This document shows, in pieces, positions 18,581 to 29,247 of a stretch of DNA of 64,000 nt. The stretch lies in assembly GCF_038595055.1 (NCBI RefSeq), contig NZ_CP152002.1:2214501-2278500 (forward strand). The letters run 5' to 3'. A program made the translations under genes and the position numbers. The DNA comes from Paenibacillus sp. FSL R7-0345 (GTDB lineage Bacteria > Bacillota > Bacilli > Paenibacillales > Paenibacillaceae). The notes beneath the pieces are model-generated. The model was not told the DNA's origin. It made no database searches and saw nothing but the letters and a program-made list of their open reading frames with translations. How positions within the stretch are numbered: position 1 is the first letter of the stretch; every line of letters starts with the position of its first letter.

Positions 18581-18701
18581 CTTGTGTCCTCCTTAAAAGA
18601 TATATTCAGCTTATAATATAAGTTTACTCTATAATTACCCTTTAGTACGCCTTGACTACATTAAGGTTTCATGAGGTTTTTTTCATTTAACGATGTTTAG
18701 A

Positions 18702-18743
18702 ACAGCCAACAGCCGCTTCCGGCCGGAAGCGGCTGTTGGCTGT
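18702..18743. terminator. Perfect 19-bp inverted repeat, terminator-like
   Basis: Bases 18702-18720 and 18725-18743 are exact reverse complements around GGCC. It lies just after the flavin reductase gene (minus strand). The T tract is poor on both sides, so termination is likely but not certain. Confidence 0.6.
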
Positions 18744-18754
18744 ATTTATAGGAA

Positions 18755-19297
18755 TTACTTGCGCAGTGTCTTCAAGGCACCGCTCCAGGCCAGTACCTGA
18801 TCCAGCATCGCATTGACGTTGGCGGTGTGCAGATCAGCCGGCTTGAAGACTGTGCCGTTCTCGAAGTCAGTGAAAAGGGAAAGGAGCGGATGTACCCGGA
18901 CGTCGGCTACCTGCAGTTCGCCGAGGATTCCGCGCAAATGCTCAGCCGCACGCGCGCCGCCTGCCGAACCGTAGCTGACAATCCCGGCAGCCTTGTTGTT
19001 CCATTCATCACGGGCGGAGTCAAGCGCATTCTTGAGTGCCCCGGTAATGCTGTGGTTATATTCCTGGGCGATAAACACAAAACCGTCCAGTGTAGCCAGT
19101 TTAGCTGCCCAGGCTGCAGCAGGGGCATAATCGTCGCTTTCCCCCAGCAGCGGAAGTTTGAAGTCAGCAATATCTACAATCTCATAGTTGGCGTCTCCGC
19201 GTGCGTCTGCAATGCCTTTGACCCATTCTCCGACCTGCGGGCTTACCCGGCCCTGGCGTGTGCTTCCCAAAATAATCCCGATGTTCAATGTTGTCAT
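18755..19297 (-). CDS. NADPH-dependent FMN reductase (flavodoxin-like)
   Basis: 180 residues, single flavodoxin-fold domain. The FMN-phosphate loop GSTRQGR is at residues 11-17 and the flavin-contact segment AQEYNHSITG lies near residue 80, as in azoreductase and quinone-reductase members of the family. It probably reduces quinones, azo compounds or metal ions with NAD(P)H and FMN in the cytosol. Start ATG at 19297 follows TAGGAGGAA. An extended -10 promoter lies about 60 bases upstream. Confidence 0.9.
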   Translation of the reverse strand: MTTLNIGIILGSTRQGRVSPQVGEWVKGIADARGDANYEIVDIADFKLPLLGESDDYAPAAAWAAKLATLDGFVFIAQEYNHSITGALKNALDSARDEWNNKAAGIVSYGSAGGARAAEHLRGILGELQVADVRVHPLLSLFTDFENGTVFKPADLHTANVNAMLDQVLAWSGALKTLRK

Positions 19298-19687
19298 TTG
19301 AAATTCCTCCTAAGTTTAATGTATTGGAATTCGTGTTGATCTTTATGAAATTTATTATAGCATATTACTTTTATAAAGCAAGTGAAAAATTGAAACTAAA
19401 ATATTTTTTTGATTCAGATAGATTGAGCTGAAACATGAGCATTAATCCTGCCGGTTAAGCTTTTGGAAGCGGATTTACAGGCAAAACGCTTCGTGATAAA
19501 CTAATAGCCTGAATGTTTATTTTGAAATTTAAGTAATTTTCGGCCGGTTGTAATTTATATATGATTTCACCTTAACGATCTATGTATTCAATACAATTAT
19601 ATGATGTTAGAGCAGCTCGAAAGTACTAAGCGTATCCGCCGCAGCAAGGGCAGGTTTTTACAGCAAGATGTACACTGGGGGAAAATT
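19298..19687. other. Divergent AT-rich intergenic region
   Basis: 390 bp between the divergent flavin reductase and response regulator genes. It holds a likely minus-strand promoter (19354-19381). I see no clear plus-strand promoter for the regulator; the frame upstream to 19601 is open but has no better ribosome site than GGGGGAAAATT before 19688. Confidence 0.5.
19354..19381 (-). promoter_or_regulatory. Candidate extended -10 promoter of the flavin reductase
   Basis: On the minus strand TATAAT (19359-19354) is preceded by TGC, an extended -10, with TTGCTT (19381-19376) 16 bases upstream as a weak -35. Confidence 0.5.
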
Positions 19688-20824
19688 ATGATAAGAGTGG
19701 TAATCATCGACGACGAAAAGCCTTCGCTTGATTTATTGGGCAACATGCTGCTAAAGGACGGGCGTATCGAAGTGATCGGTGCTTTCCGTAGGCCTTCGGA
19801 TGCTATACGGGAGATTGCGGATCTGAAGCCGGATGCCGTGTTTCTGGATATGGAAATGCCGGGGATGAACGGGGTGGAGCTGGCATTGGTATTGCTGGAG
19901 CTATGCGGAGAGCTGAATATTATTTATGTAACCGCCCATCCATCGTATGCCGTAGATGCTTTTAAAGTGGAAGCCGTAGATTATCTGCTGAAGCCCTTGA
20001 TTTCTGAACAGCTGAACCGCGCGCTTACCCGGCTTCAGAAGAGAATGCTGCTGAGGGAAGCGCTTGAGACTAAGGTGACTTATCAGCAGGAAACACGGAT
20101 TGTCGGCTTCGGCGGGCTGAAGCTGCTGAATACATCCGGCATGGAAGAGGAAGTGAAATGGAGAACCTCCAAGACGAAGGAGCTGATGTCCTTCCTGTTT
20201 CTGAAAGGGTTGTCCGATGTGCACAAGGGGCAGATCATTCAGGCGCTCTGGCCGGACTGCAGCGAAGAACAGGCCCAGTCTAATCTGCACACCACCATGT
20301 ATAAATTGAAGAAAGCATTGAAAACAACAGGGATTGATGCAGATATTCAATTTAAAAGCGGAAGATACCGGATGGCGCTTGACCGGGCTACAGGGGATGT
20401 CTGGGAATTCGAAGATTTTGTCAGAGGGAATATGCATGTAGATTCAGCGAATGCTCTTCATTATGAACGGGTGCTGGAGCTGTACACCGGGGATTTATTT
20501 GCCGACTCAGATTATCTGTGGAGCATCTCCAAACGAGAGGAAATGCTGGGCTTCTATATTAAGCTGTCAAAAAGGCTGTACAGTTACTATGCGCGGGAGG
20601 AGAGACTGGAGGAGGCAATCCAGCGTATCGGGAAGCTGCTGCAGCATGCTCCGCTTGACGAAGAAGCGCATGAACAGCTGCTTGACCTGTATTTCCGGCA
20701 GAAGGACCGGATTAGCCTGATTCGTCATTATCATTCTATGAAAGAACTGCTTAATCAGGAGCTTGGGCTTGAGCCGAGAGAGTCAGTCAGACAGCTGTAT
20801 AACGATATGCTGTACAAGCTATAA
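19688..20824 (+). CDS. Response regulator with winged-helix and BTAD (SARP-type) domains
   Basis: 378 residues. Residues 1-120 are a receiver domain: acidic pair in VIIDDEKP, phosphoacceptor Asp in FLDMEMPG, and Lys in LLKPL. A winged-helix DNA-binding region follows (about 140-230, with KELMSFLFLKG and SNLHTTMYKLKKAL), and the last 145 residues are an all-helical bacterial transcriptional activation domain (BTAD). This layout is the SARP-like type. No histidine kinase gene is adjacent, so it is an orphan regulator. Start ATG at 19688 is set by GGGGGAAAATT. The next gene downstream is the SLH-collagen gene, whose upstream region has 11-bp direct repeats of the kind SARP regulators bind. Confidence 0.92.
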   Translation: MIRVVIIDDEKPSLDLLGNMLLKDGRIEVIGAFRRPSDAIREIADLKPDAVFLDMEMPGMNGVELALVLLELCGELNIIYVTAHPSYAVDAFKVEAVDYLLKPLISEQLNRALTRLQKRMLLREALETKVTYQQETRIVGFGGLKLLNTSGMEEEVKWRTSKTKELMSFLFLKGLSDVHKGQIIQALWPDCSEEQAQSNLHTTMYKLKKALKTTGIDADIQFKSGRYRMALDRATGDVWEFEDFVRGNMHVDSANALHYERVLELYTGDLFADSDYLWSISKREEMLGFYIKLSKRLYSYYAREERLEEAIQRIGKLLQHAPLDEEAHEQLLDLYFRQKDRISLIRHYHSMKELLNQELGLEPRESVRQLYNDMLYKL

Positions 20825-20845
20825 CCGTATATGTGTAAAAAGAAA

Positions 20846-20875
20846 ACACCTTTCCTTAGTGGAAGGTGTATTTGT
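20846..20875 (+). terminator. Terminator after the BTAD response regulator
   Basis: ACACCTTTCC and GGAAGGTGT pair around a short loop, followed by ATTTGT. Moderate strength. Confidence 0.6.
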
Positions 20876-20943
20876 GCGGTGCTTTAAAGAATCTCGGCGC
20901 GGAAAGCAATTATTATATCCTGAAGCAAACAAAAAAACTGTCG

Positions 20944-20965
20944 GAAAATGTCCAGAAAATGTCCA
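20944..20965. promoter_or_regulatory. Two adjacent 11-bp direct repeats, candidate SARP/BTAD operator
   Basis: GAAAATGTCCA occurs twice without a gap (20944-20954 and 20955-20965). SARP-family activators bind direct repeats with 11-bp spacing, one helical turn. The site lies between the BTAD regulator gene and the SLH-collagen gene, about 190 bp before the latter. A degenerate third unit may precede it. Confidence 0.5.
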
Positions 20966-21065
20966 TAGTCCGATGATACATTTAAACAGTGTATACATTT
21001 TTCGACAGGGGTATTATCTGCTGCAAAAAAATATCGAATCAAAACCTATCAGTTAATTGTAGTGG

Positions 21066-21094
21066 TTGAATACCTATTGAGCAGTAACAATTAT
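21066..21094 (+). promoter_or_regulatory. Possible sigma-A promoter of the SLH-collagen gene
   Basis: TTGAAT and AATTAT, each 4 of 6 to consensus, are 17 bases apart, about 60 bases before the TTG start. A TTCGACA sequence at 21001-21007, the complement of a Spo0A core box, lies upstream. Weak evidence. Confidence 0.3.
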
Positions 21095-21107
21095 CACATA
21101 TCCTTAA

Positions 21108-23597
<2,490 letters not shown>

Positions 23598-23635
23598 GTG
23601 AGCAGTTAATAGAAAAGATCTGCTTTATAAAAAGA

Positions 23636-23681
23636 GAAGGGCAGCCGCTCCGGTTCATTCCGGTGTGCGGCTGCCCTTTTT
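23636..23681. terminator. Bidirectional terminator between the collagen-like gene and secA2
   Basis: AAGGGCAGCCGC and GCGGCTGCCCTTTTT form a perfect stem; flanked by A and T runs, so it serves both convergent genes. Confidence 0.9.
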
Positions 23682-23706
23682 CGTTAATTGTGTTATACCG
23701 GGTCAA

Positions 23707-26079
23707 TCAGCCTTCCGTGCCGGAGTGCAGCGCCGGCGAGATCTTAACCTGGAGCAGCTCCCTGCATACGGCTTCCCCGATATTGCGGATCATGGCGAGA
23801 AACATCTCATGTCCCTCGTACTGATACTCCTGGAACGGATCGTTGCCGGAATAAGCCCGCAGATGAATGCCCTCCCGGAGCTGGTCCATTGCATCGAGAT
23901 GCTCCATCCAATTACGGTCCACCTGACTCAGGATGATGAACTTCTCGAGATTGCGCATTGCGAAGCTGCCGACCGCGGCTTCTTTTCTGCGGTAAGCTTC
24001 GCTCAATCGCTCTGTGAGGCATGATTGCAGCTGCGGCTGGTCCATCCCCCGCAAATCCGTTGTATCTACCTGCAAGCCGGAATCAAGCAAGGGATTCACG
24101 GCGGATTGCAGCACCTCAAGCTTCCATTCCTCGGGTACTTCTTCAACAGGACAGTGCAGACTAATAAGATCCCTGCACCATTGCTCCAGCATAGTCCTGA
24201 CCAGACTTCCGTCGGTCCGGCTTAACAGAACTTCTTCCCGGTCCCGGTAGATCAGCTTCTGCTGCCGGTTTATTACATCATCATACTGAATGACATGCAG
24301 CAGCGTGTCATAATGGATTCCTTCAACTATATGCTGTGCGGATTCAATGCTCAGGCTGACGAGCCTGCCTTCAAGCGGACTGTTTTCATCATGGCCCAAT
24401 TTCAGCATTTTGCGGCTAAGCGAATCCGAACCGAAGCGCTGGAACAGAGAATCCTCCAGCGACAGGAAGAAACGGCTGGAGCCCGGGTCTCCCTGCCGGC
24501 CTGAACGTCCCCGCAGCTGGTAATCGATCCGACGGCTCTCATGCCGCTCTGTTCCGATGACATGTAATCCGCCGGCATCGGCGGAGCCTTCCCCAAGCTG
24601 AATATCGGTACCTCTGCCCGCCATATTAGTAGCGATCGTAACCGCACCCTTCCGGCCTGCCCCGGCAATGATTTCGGCTTCCTCAGCATGCCGGCGGGCA
24701 TTCAGCACCCGGTGCGGAATGCCCGCCTCCTGCAGAAGCGCCGATAATTTTTCCGATCTCTCGATAGAGACGGTTCCGATCAGGACAGGCTGGCCGTTGG
24801 CATGCCGTTCAAGTACCTCGGAGAGGATTGCACTGTTCTTGGCAGCTTCGGTCAGATAGACAAAATCCTCCAGGTCAGTGCGGATGCAGGGCAGACGGGT
24901 CGGAATCCGGACGACATGCAGCCCGTAGACCTGACGGAATTCATTATGCTCTGTAACGGCAGTTCCGGTCATTCCGGCAAGCCTCGGATATCCGGCAAAA
25001 TAATGCTGGAGGGTCATCGCTGCCCTGGTAACCATCTCCGTGCCGACATGCAGCCCTTCCTTTTCTTCGATCGCCTGATGGAGACCGTCACTGTATCTGC
25101 GGCCGGGCATCAGGCGCCCGGTATTAGGGTCTATAAGCTGAATAGTATTATCCTTGACGATATATTCGATATCACGTCTGATAAGGTGATGGGCTCTGAG
25201 TGCCTGAATGAGATGGTGGTGAATCAGGGAATGCTCGGGATCAAACAGGTTATCGATCATGAATTCACGCTCGGTCTTCCGGACGCAGAGTTCGGTCAGG
25301 GTAAGGGTTCTAGCCTTCAGGTCAACGCTGAAATCAAAGCCTTCCTTAAGCGGTAGAATAAAGCGGTTCATCCGGTAGTACAGCATAGAAGGACGCTGTC
25401 CTCTGCCGGAGATAACCAGCGGGGTCCGGGCTTCATCAATGAGAATGGAGTCTACCTCATCAATCATTGCATAATAGAGCGGGCGCTGGATCAGCTGTTC
25501 GCTGTGCAGTGACAAGTGGTCGTGCAGATAATCGAAGCCGAATTCACTTGCAGTGCCGTAAGTGAGATCGCAGGCGTAAGCCCTGCGCTTTTGCTCCCGG
25601 CTCATGCCGTTCAGCGTACAGCCGACGGAAAGACCCAGGAACTGGTACACGGCCTGAAGCTGGGTGCTGTCCCGGACGGCCAGATACTCATTGGCTGTAA
25701 CAATATGAACACCTTTGCCAGTCAGGGCATGAACATAGCCGGCCGGAATACTAGCTAAGGTCTTTCCTTCACCGGTCTTCATCTCCGCAATATCGCCTTC
25801 AAACAGAGCTGCACCTGCCAGAAGCTGCACATCATAGAGGGTGAGTTCCAGCACCCGGCAGACTGCTTCGCGCACAACAGCAAAGGCTTCTGGCAAAAGC
25901 TCGAACAGCGGCACGCCGTTATTAATCCGTGTGCGGAACACAGCGGTCCGGGCTCTAAGCCCGTCGTCACTAAGCGCCATAATCTCCGGAGCTATTCTAT
26001 CCATACTTTCAATAATCCGGCTGAGCCTGTTTAACTCCCAATCCTTATGATTAAATATCTGCTGAACTTGTCGCAGCAT
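23707..26079 (-). CDS. secA2: SecA-type preprotein translocase ATPase, probable accessory SecA2
   Basis: 790 residues. It has the SecA core: Walker A AEMKTGEGKT near residue 100, DEVDSILIDEARTPLVISG (DEAD-type Walker B), the preprotein-binding and helical scaffold domains, and RGRSGRQGDPG of the second nucleotide-binding fold. It ends without the Cys-rich zinc tail (CxCGSGKKYKxCC) that housekeeping SecA uses for SecB/ribosome contact, so it is probably the accessory paralogue. SecA drives export through SecYEG. ATG at 26079 has AAGGAGG inside the end of secDF 12 bp upstream, so the two form an operon. It converges on the SLH-collagen gene. In Bacillus anthracis a SecA2 exports the S-layer proteins, a fitting precedent. 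Confidence 0.9.
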   Translation of the reverse strand: MLRQVQQIFNHKDWELNRLSRIIESMDRIAPEIMALSDDGLRARTAVFRTRINNGVPLFELLPEAFAVVREAVCRVLELTLYDVQLLAGAALFEGDIAEMKTGEGKTLASIPAGYVHALTGKGVHIVTANEYLAVRDSTQLQAVYQFLGLSVGCTLNGMSREQKRRAYACDLTYGTASEFGFDYLHDHLSLHSEQLIQRPLYYAMIDEVDSILIDEARTPLVISGRGQRPSMLYYRMNRFILPLKEGFDFSVDLKARTLTLTELCVRKTEREFMIDNLFDPEHSLIHHHLIQALRAHHLIRRDIEYIVKDNTIQLIDPNTGRLMPGRRYSDGLHQAIEEKEGLHVGTEMVTRAAMTLQHYFAGYPRLAGMTGTAVTEHNEFRQVYGLHVVRIPTRLPCIRTDLEDFVYLTEAAKNSAILSEVLERHANGQPVLIGTVSIERSEKLSALLQEAGIPHRVLNARRHAEEAEIIAGAGRKGAVTIATNMAGRGTDIQLGEGSADAGGLHVIGTERHESRRIDYQLRGRSGRQGDPGSSRFFLSLEDSLFQRFGSDSLSRKMLKLGHDENSPLEGRLVSLSIESAQHIVEGIHYDTLLHVIQYDDVINRQQKLIYRDREEVLLSRTDGSLVRTMLEQWCRDLISLHCPVEEVPEEWKLEVLQSAVNPLLDSGLQVDTTDLRGMDQPQLQSCLTERLSEAYRRKEAAVGSFAMRNLEKFIILSQVDRNWMEHLDAMDQLREGIHLRAYSGNDPFQEYQYEGHEMFLAMIRNIGEAVCRELLQVKISPALHSGTEG

Positions 26080-26091
26080 CGCTGTTCCTCC

Positions 26092-28332
26092 TTAACGTGC
26101 CGGTTCATCGGCATCCTCATATTCCAGTTGCAATGCAGACATCCGGTACGGATCGGTATCATCTACGGCATTCCGTTCTTCCCGGCTAAGCTTGCGCAGC
26201 GTCAGGGACAGCCACATTTGGCTGGCTATACATACAGAGGAGTACACGCCTGTAATTAGACCCAGCGTCATTGCCAGGGAAAACAGCCGGATCGACTCAC
26301 TGCCCCAGAACAGAATGGCCGCAGAGGCAAAGAGTACGCATAAAAATGTATTTACCGAGCGGAGCAATGTCTGGTTAATGCTTGTATTTACGATATGCTC
26401 CAGCTGCATACGGTCACGGGGGACACCGCCCTTCAGGTTCTCGCGGATCCGGTCGAAGATGACCACAGTATCATTGATGGAATAGCCGATAATAGTCAGC
26501 ATTGCTGCGATAAACGGAAGATTGATTTCAAGCTGAAAGATAGAAAATATAGTGATTACAACGAACACATCATGGAGCAGGGCAATAATAGCGCCAAAGG
26601 CAAATCTTTTTTCAAAGCGCAGACCGACGTATACCAGTATAGCCAGACAGGAAAGTGCTACTGCCAGGCCGGCCTTCTTGGCGAACTCCCTGGCGATATC
26701 CGGATCAACGGTGTTCTCCTCAAGACTGGCTGTACCGCCTATCCGGGCTGTCAGAGCATTACCGATAATCGAGGCGTTTCCGCTGTCAGGCGGAAAGGTC
26801 TCATTAAAGCGCAGTGACACCCGGTCTGCAGCTTCTCCGCCGATGGTGACTACTGCAGGCTGAAACCCGGCTTCACGGATGATGCTCTCTGCCTGCGGCT
26901 GCGTGATACTTTGCGAGAGCTGAATATCAAGTGAGGTGCCTGCACGGAAATCGACGCCGTAATTCACCTGCTGAATCAGCAGGCTGGCGATGCCAATGAC
27001 CGACAGCACACCGGAAAAGGCGTAGAACCATTTGCGCGATCCTGTAAAATTAAAGCTCCGGTGAGAGGCTGTAACCTCATGTGCTTCATGCGCACCGAAT
27101 GTATGGATTTCAGACGGCTTCACACTGTACCATCTGCTGTTTTGCAGCCGGCCGGAGCGGCCAAGCTGGCGGAGCAGCCACTGGGAGAAATACACATTGG
27201 TAAGGATGCTCAGCACAATGCTCAGAATCATGGTTACAGCAAATCCTTTAATGGCTCCCGAGCCGAGTGAGAACATACAGATGGCAGAGATCAGTGCCGT
27301 TACATTGGAGTCCATAATGGTCCTGAAGGAATGGCGGGAGCCGGCTGTAAGCGCGGACGGGAGGCTTTTGCCGGTACGGAGCTCCTCCTTAATCCGCTCA
27401 TAGGTAATGATGTTAGCGTCAACGGCCATCCCGACGCCGAGCACAAAGGCGGCTATGCCCGGGAGGGTCATGACCGCCTGGACCAGATTGAAGCAGATCA
27501 GCAGCATCCAGCCGTAGGTGATCAGGGTGAAGGAAGCGATCAATCCGGGCAGCCGGTAAAAGATCAGCATAAACAGCAGCACCACAATGGAGCCGATTGC
27601 TGCAGCCCGCAGTGTTTGTGTTAAGGCCTCCTGCCCGAGAGAGGCACCGATGGTCTGGTTGAGCTTCTCATTCAGCTTCAGAGGCAGTGCCCCCATATTA
27701 ATGATGTCTGCAAGCTCAGAAGCTTCTTTCTGTGAGAAAGCGCCGACAATCCGCATTTGTCCGTTCGTCATGACCGCCTGGACGAACGGATCCGTAAGCA
27801 GCTCCCCGTCCAGTTCAAACCGGATTTGCCGGTTCAGCAGGCGGGTTGACATTTCCTTGAGCTTATCCGGGTTTTTCAGTGTGACGAGGACACCCGGATG
27901 GCCTAATTCATCGCGTACTGCCAGCGTTTCCCCCTCGACAAAGTCATCTCCGCGAAGCTCAAGTGAACCGTCTGGACCAACTACCGTCAGTTCGGCCGGT
28001 TTGCCGAGCAGCTCTCTGATATGCTGCTCGTCAGTTACACCCGGAAGGCGGACGCGTATCCGGTTCGTGCCCTCTGTCCAGATTTCAGGCTCGGAGGTAC
28101 CGAGTGCGTTAACTCTTTTTTCCAGACTGGCGGCTGTCTGCCGGAGACTCTCTGGCGTAATTACACCACCGGGCTTAAGCGGCTGAGCTTCATACAGCAC
28201 CTCGAACCCGCCCTTCAGGTCAAGCCCGAGCCGGACCTCCTCCAGAACCCGGGGAATGGTTGCTGCTATAATAGTACAAAGAATGATTACCGTTGCTGTA
28301 AAAGCAAATATCCGTTTGCGGTTTATCGTCAC
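26092..28332 (-). CDS. secDF: SecDF fusion, proton-driven preprotein export factor
   Basis: 746 residues, about 12 membrane helices in two halves. The SecD half has LGLDLKGG after the first helix, a large extracytoplasmic domain and AVDANIITYERI in helix 4; the SecF half has GVDFRAGT and SINDTVVIFDRIREN. SecDF pulls preproteins out of the translocon using the proton gradient. The frame is open to 28554 but the upstream part overlaps a divergent gene and reads poorly; GTG at 28332, about 10 bases after GGGAGG, gives the proper N-terminus and a length close to B. subtilis SecDF. It lies directly before secA2 in the same operon, an uncommon pairing. Confidence 0.92.
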   Translation of the reverse strand: MTINRKRIFAFTATVIILCTIIAATIPRVLEEVRLGLDLKGGFEVLYEAQPLKPGGVITPESLRQTAASLEKRVNALGTSEPEIWTEGTNRIRVRLPGVTDEQHIRELLGKPAELTVVGPDGSLELRGDDFVEGETLAVRDELGHPGVLVTLKNPDKLKEMSTRLLNRQIRFELDGELLTDPFVQAVMTNGQMRIVGAFSQKEASELADIINMGALPLKLNEKLNQTIGASLGQEALTQTLRAAAIGSIVVLLFMLIFYRLPGLIASFTLITYGWMLLICFNLVQAVMTLPGIAAFVLGVGMAVDANIITYERIKEELRTGKSLPSALTAGSRHSFRTIMDSNVTALISAICMFSLGSGAIKGFAVTMILSIVLSILTNVYFSQWLLRQLGRSGRLQNSRWYSVKPSEIHTFGAHEAHEVTASHRSFNFTGSRKWFYAFSGVLSVIGIASLLIQQVNYGVDFRAGTSLDIQLSQSITQPQAESIIREAGFQPAVVTIGGEAADRVSLRFNETFPPDSGNASIIGNALTARIGGTASLEENTVDPDIAREFAKKAGLAVALSCLAILVYVGLRFEKRFAFGAIIALLHDVFVVITIFSIFQLEINLPFIAAMLTIIGYSINDTVVIFDRIRENLKGGVPRDRMQLEHIVNTSINQTLLRSVNTFLCVLFASAAILFWGSESIRLFSLAMTLGLITGVYSSVCIASQMWLSLTLRKLSREERNAVDDTDPYRMSALQLEYEDADEPAR

Positions 28333-28461
28333 GCTGCAGGTTCCTCCCGTATAAAGCCATAAAGCCGTTTCCGGCTGCGATCCTTCAAATTTTATTGTTT
28401 TGCTGCTATAGTAAAGGCTGTCTGGATGATCATTCATAACAAAAGAAATGAAGGTGGTTTC

Positions 28462-29169
28462 TTGAGCAGCGCCAAACCGCGTCTTACCCTTTCCATGGTT
28501 GTCCGCAATGAACAGGGACGATACCTCAGGCATGCCCTGGAACGCCATAGGCATTATATCAGTGATGCCGTTATTATTGATGACGGCAGTACAGACGGAA
28601 CCCCGGAGCTATGCCTGGAAATGCTTCAGGGAATAGAAGTCAAACTGATCCGGAATCAGGCCTCACGGTTCAGCAATGAAATTGAACTGCGCCGCCAGCA
28701 ATGGGAGGAGACCGTTGCCGTTAAGCCGGACTGGATCCTGAATCTGGATGCGGATGAGTGGTTTGAGGATGCCTTTGACGGGCAGGTGGAATCTCTTATA
28801 TCCAGGGACGGCGTATATCTGTATTCCTTCCGCCTTTATGATTTTTGGACTATGTCAGCCTACAGGGATGATGCGTACTGGCAGGCACACCATTATTACC
28901 GTCCGTTCCTGCTCCGTTATGAGCCGGGCTACCAATATACTTGGCGTGAAACCAGTCAGCACTGCGGACGTTTTCCCGAAAATATATATGGGCTTCACAA
29001 TGAAATATCCGGGCTCCGTCTGAAGCATCTGGGCTGGGCCAGGGCAGAGGACCGTGTCAGCAAGCACCGGCGCTACATGGAGCTTGATCCGGATGGAATG
29101 AACGGCAGTCTTGCCCAGTATCACTCCATCCTCGATCCGGAGCCCCGGCTGGTGGAATGGGAAGACTGA
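28462..29169 (+). CDS. Family 2 glycosyltransferase
   Basis: About 235 residues, soluble GT-A fold. The N-terminal LSMVVRNEQGRYL and VIIDDGSTDGTPEL segments are the nucleotide-sugar-binding part of GT2 enzymes; LNLDADEWFED carries the metal-binding DxD (Asp-Ala-Asp). The C-terminal half has many aromatic residues and no membrane helix. The frame is open from an ATG at 28426, but the only good ribosome site (AAGGTGG, 28451-28457) precedes the TTG at 28462, which is chosen. It is divergent from the secDF-secA2 operon. A role in glycosylating the nearby collagen-like protein is inferred from position only. Confidence 0.88.
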   Translation: MSSAKPRLTLSMVVRNEQGRYLRHALERHRHYISDAVIIDDGSTDGTPELCLEMLQGIEVKLIRNQASRFSNEIELRRQQWEETVAVKPDWILNLDADEWFEDAFDGQVESLISRDGVYLYSFRLYDFWTMSAYRDDAYWQAHHYYRPFLLRYEPGYQYTWRETSQHCGRFPENIYGLHNEISGLRLKHLGWARAEDRVSKHRRYMELDPDGMNGSLAQYHSILDPEPRLVEWED

Positions 29170-29186
29170 TTCTTCGTGCTGTCTAT

Positions 29187-29226
29187 AAAAGGCTGTCTCC
29201 GGCTTAGAGCCGGAGACAGCCTTTTT
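29187..29226. terminator. Bidirectional terminator between two glycosyltransferase genes
   Basis: AAGGCTGTCTCCGGCT and AGCCGGAGACAGCCTT pair perfectly around TAG, with A and T runs outside. Confidence 0.92.
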
Positions 29227-29247
29227 GTTCTTTCCGGCCGTTCGGTC

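Noticed and set aside
28333..28554. N-terminal extension of SecDF
   Set aside because: Overlaps a divergent glycosyltransferase gene, reads unlike SecD, and the GTG with a ribosome site at 28332 gives the right length.
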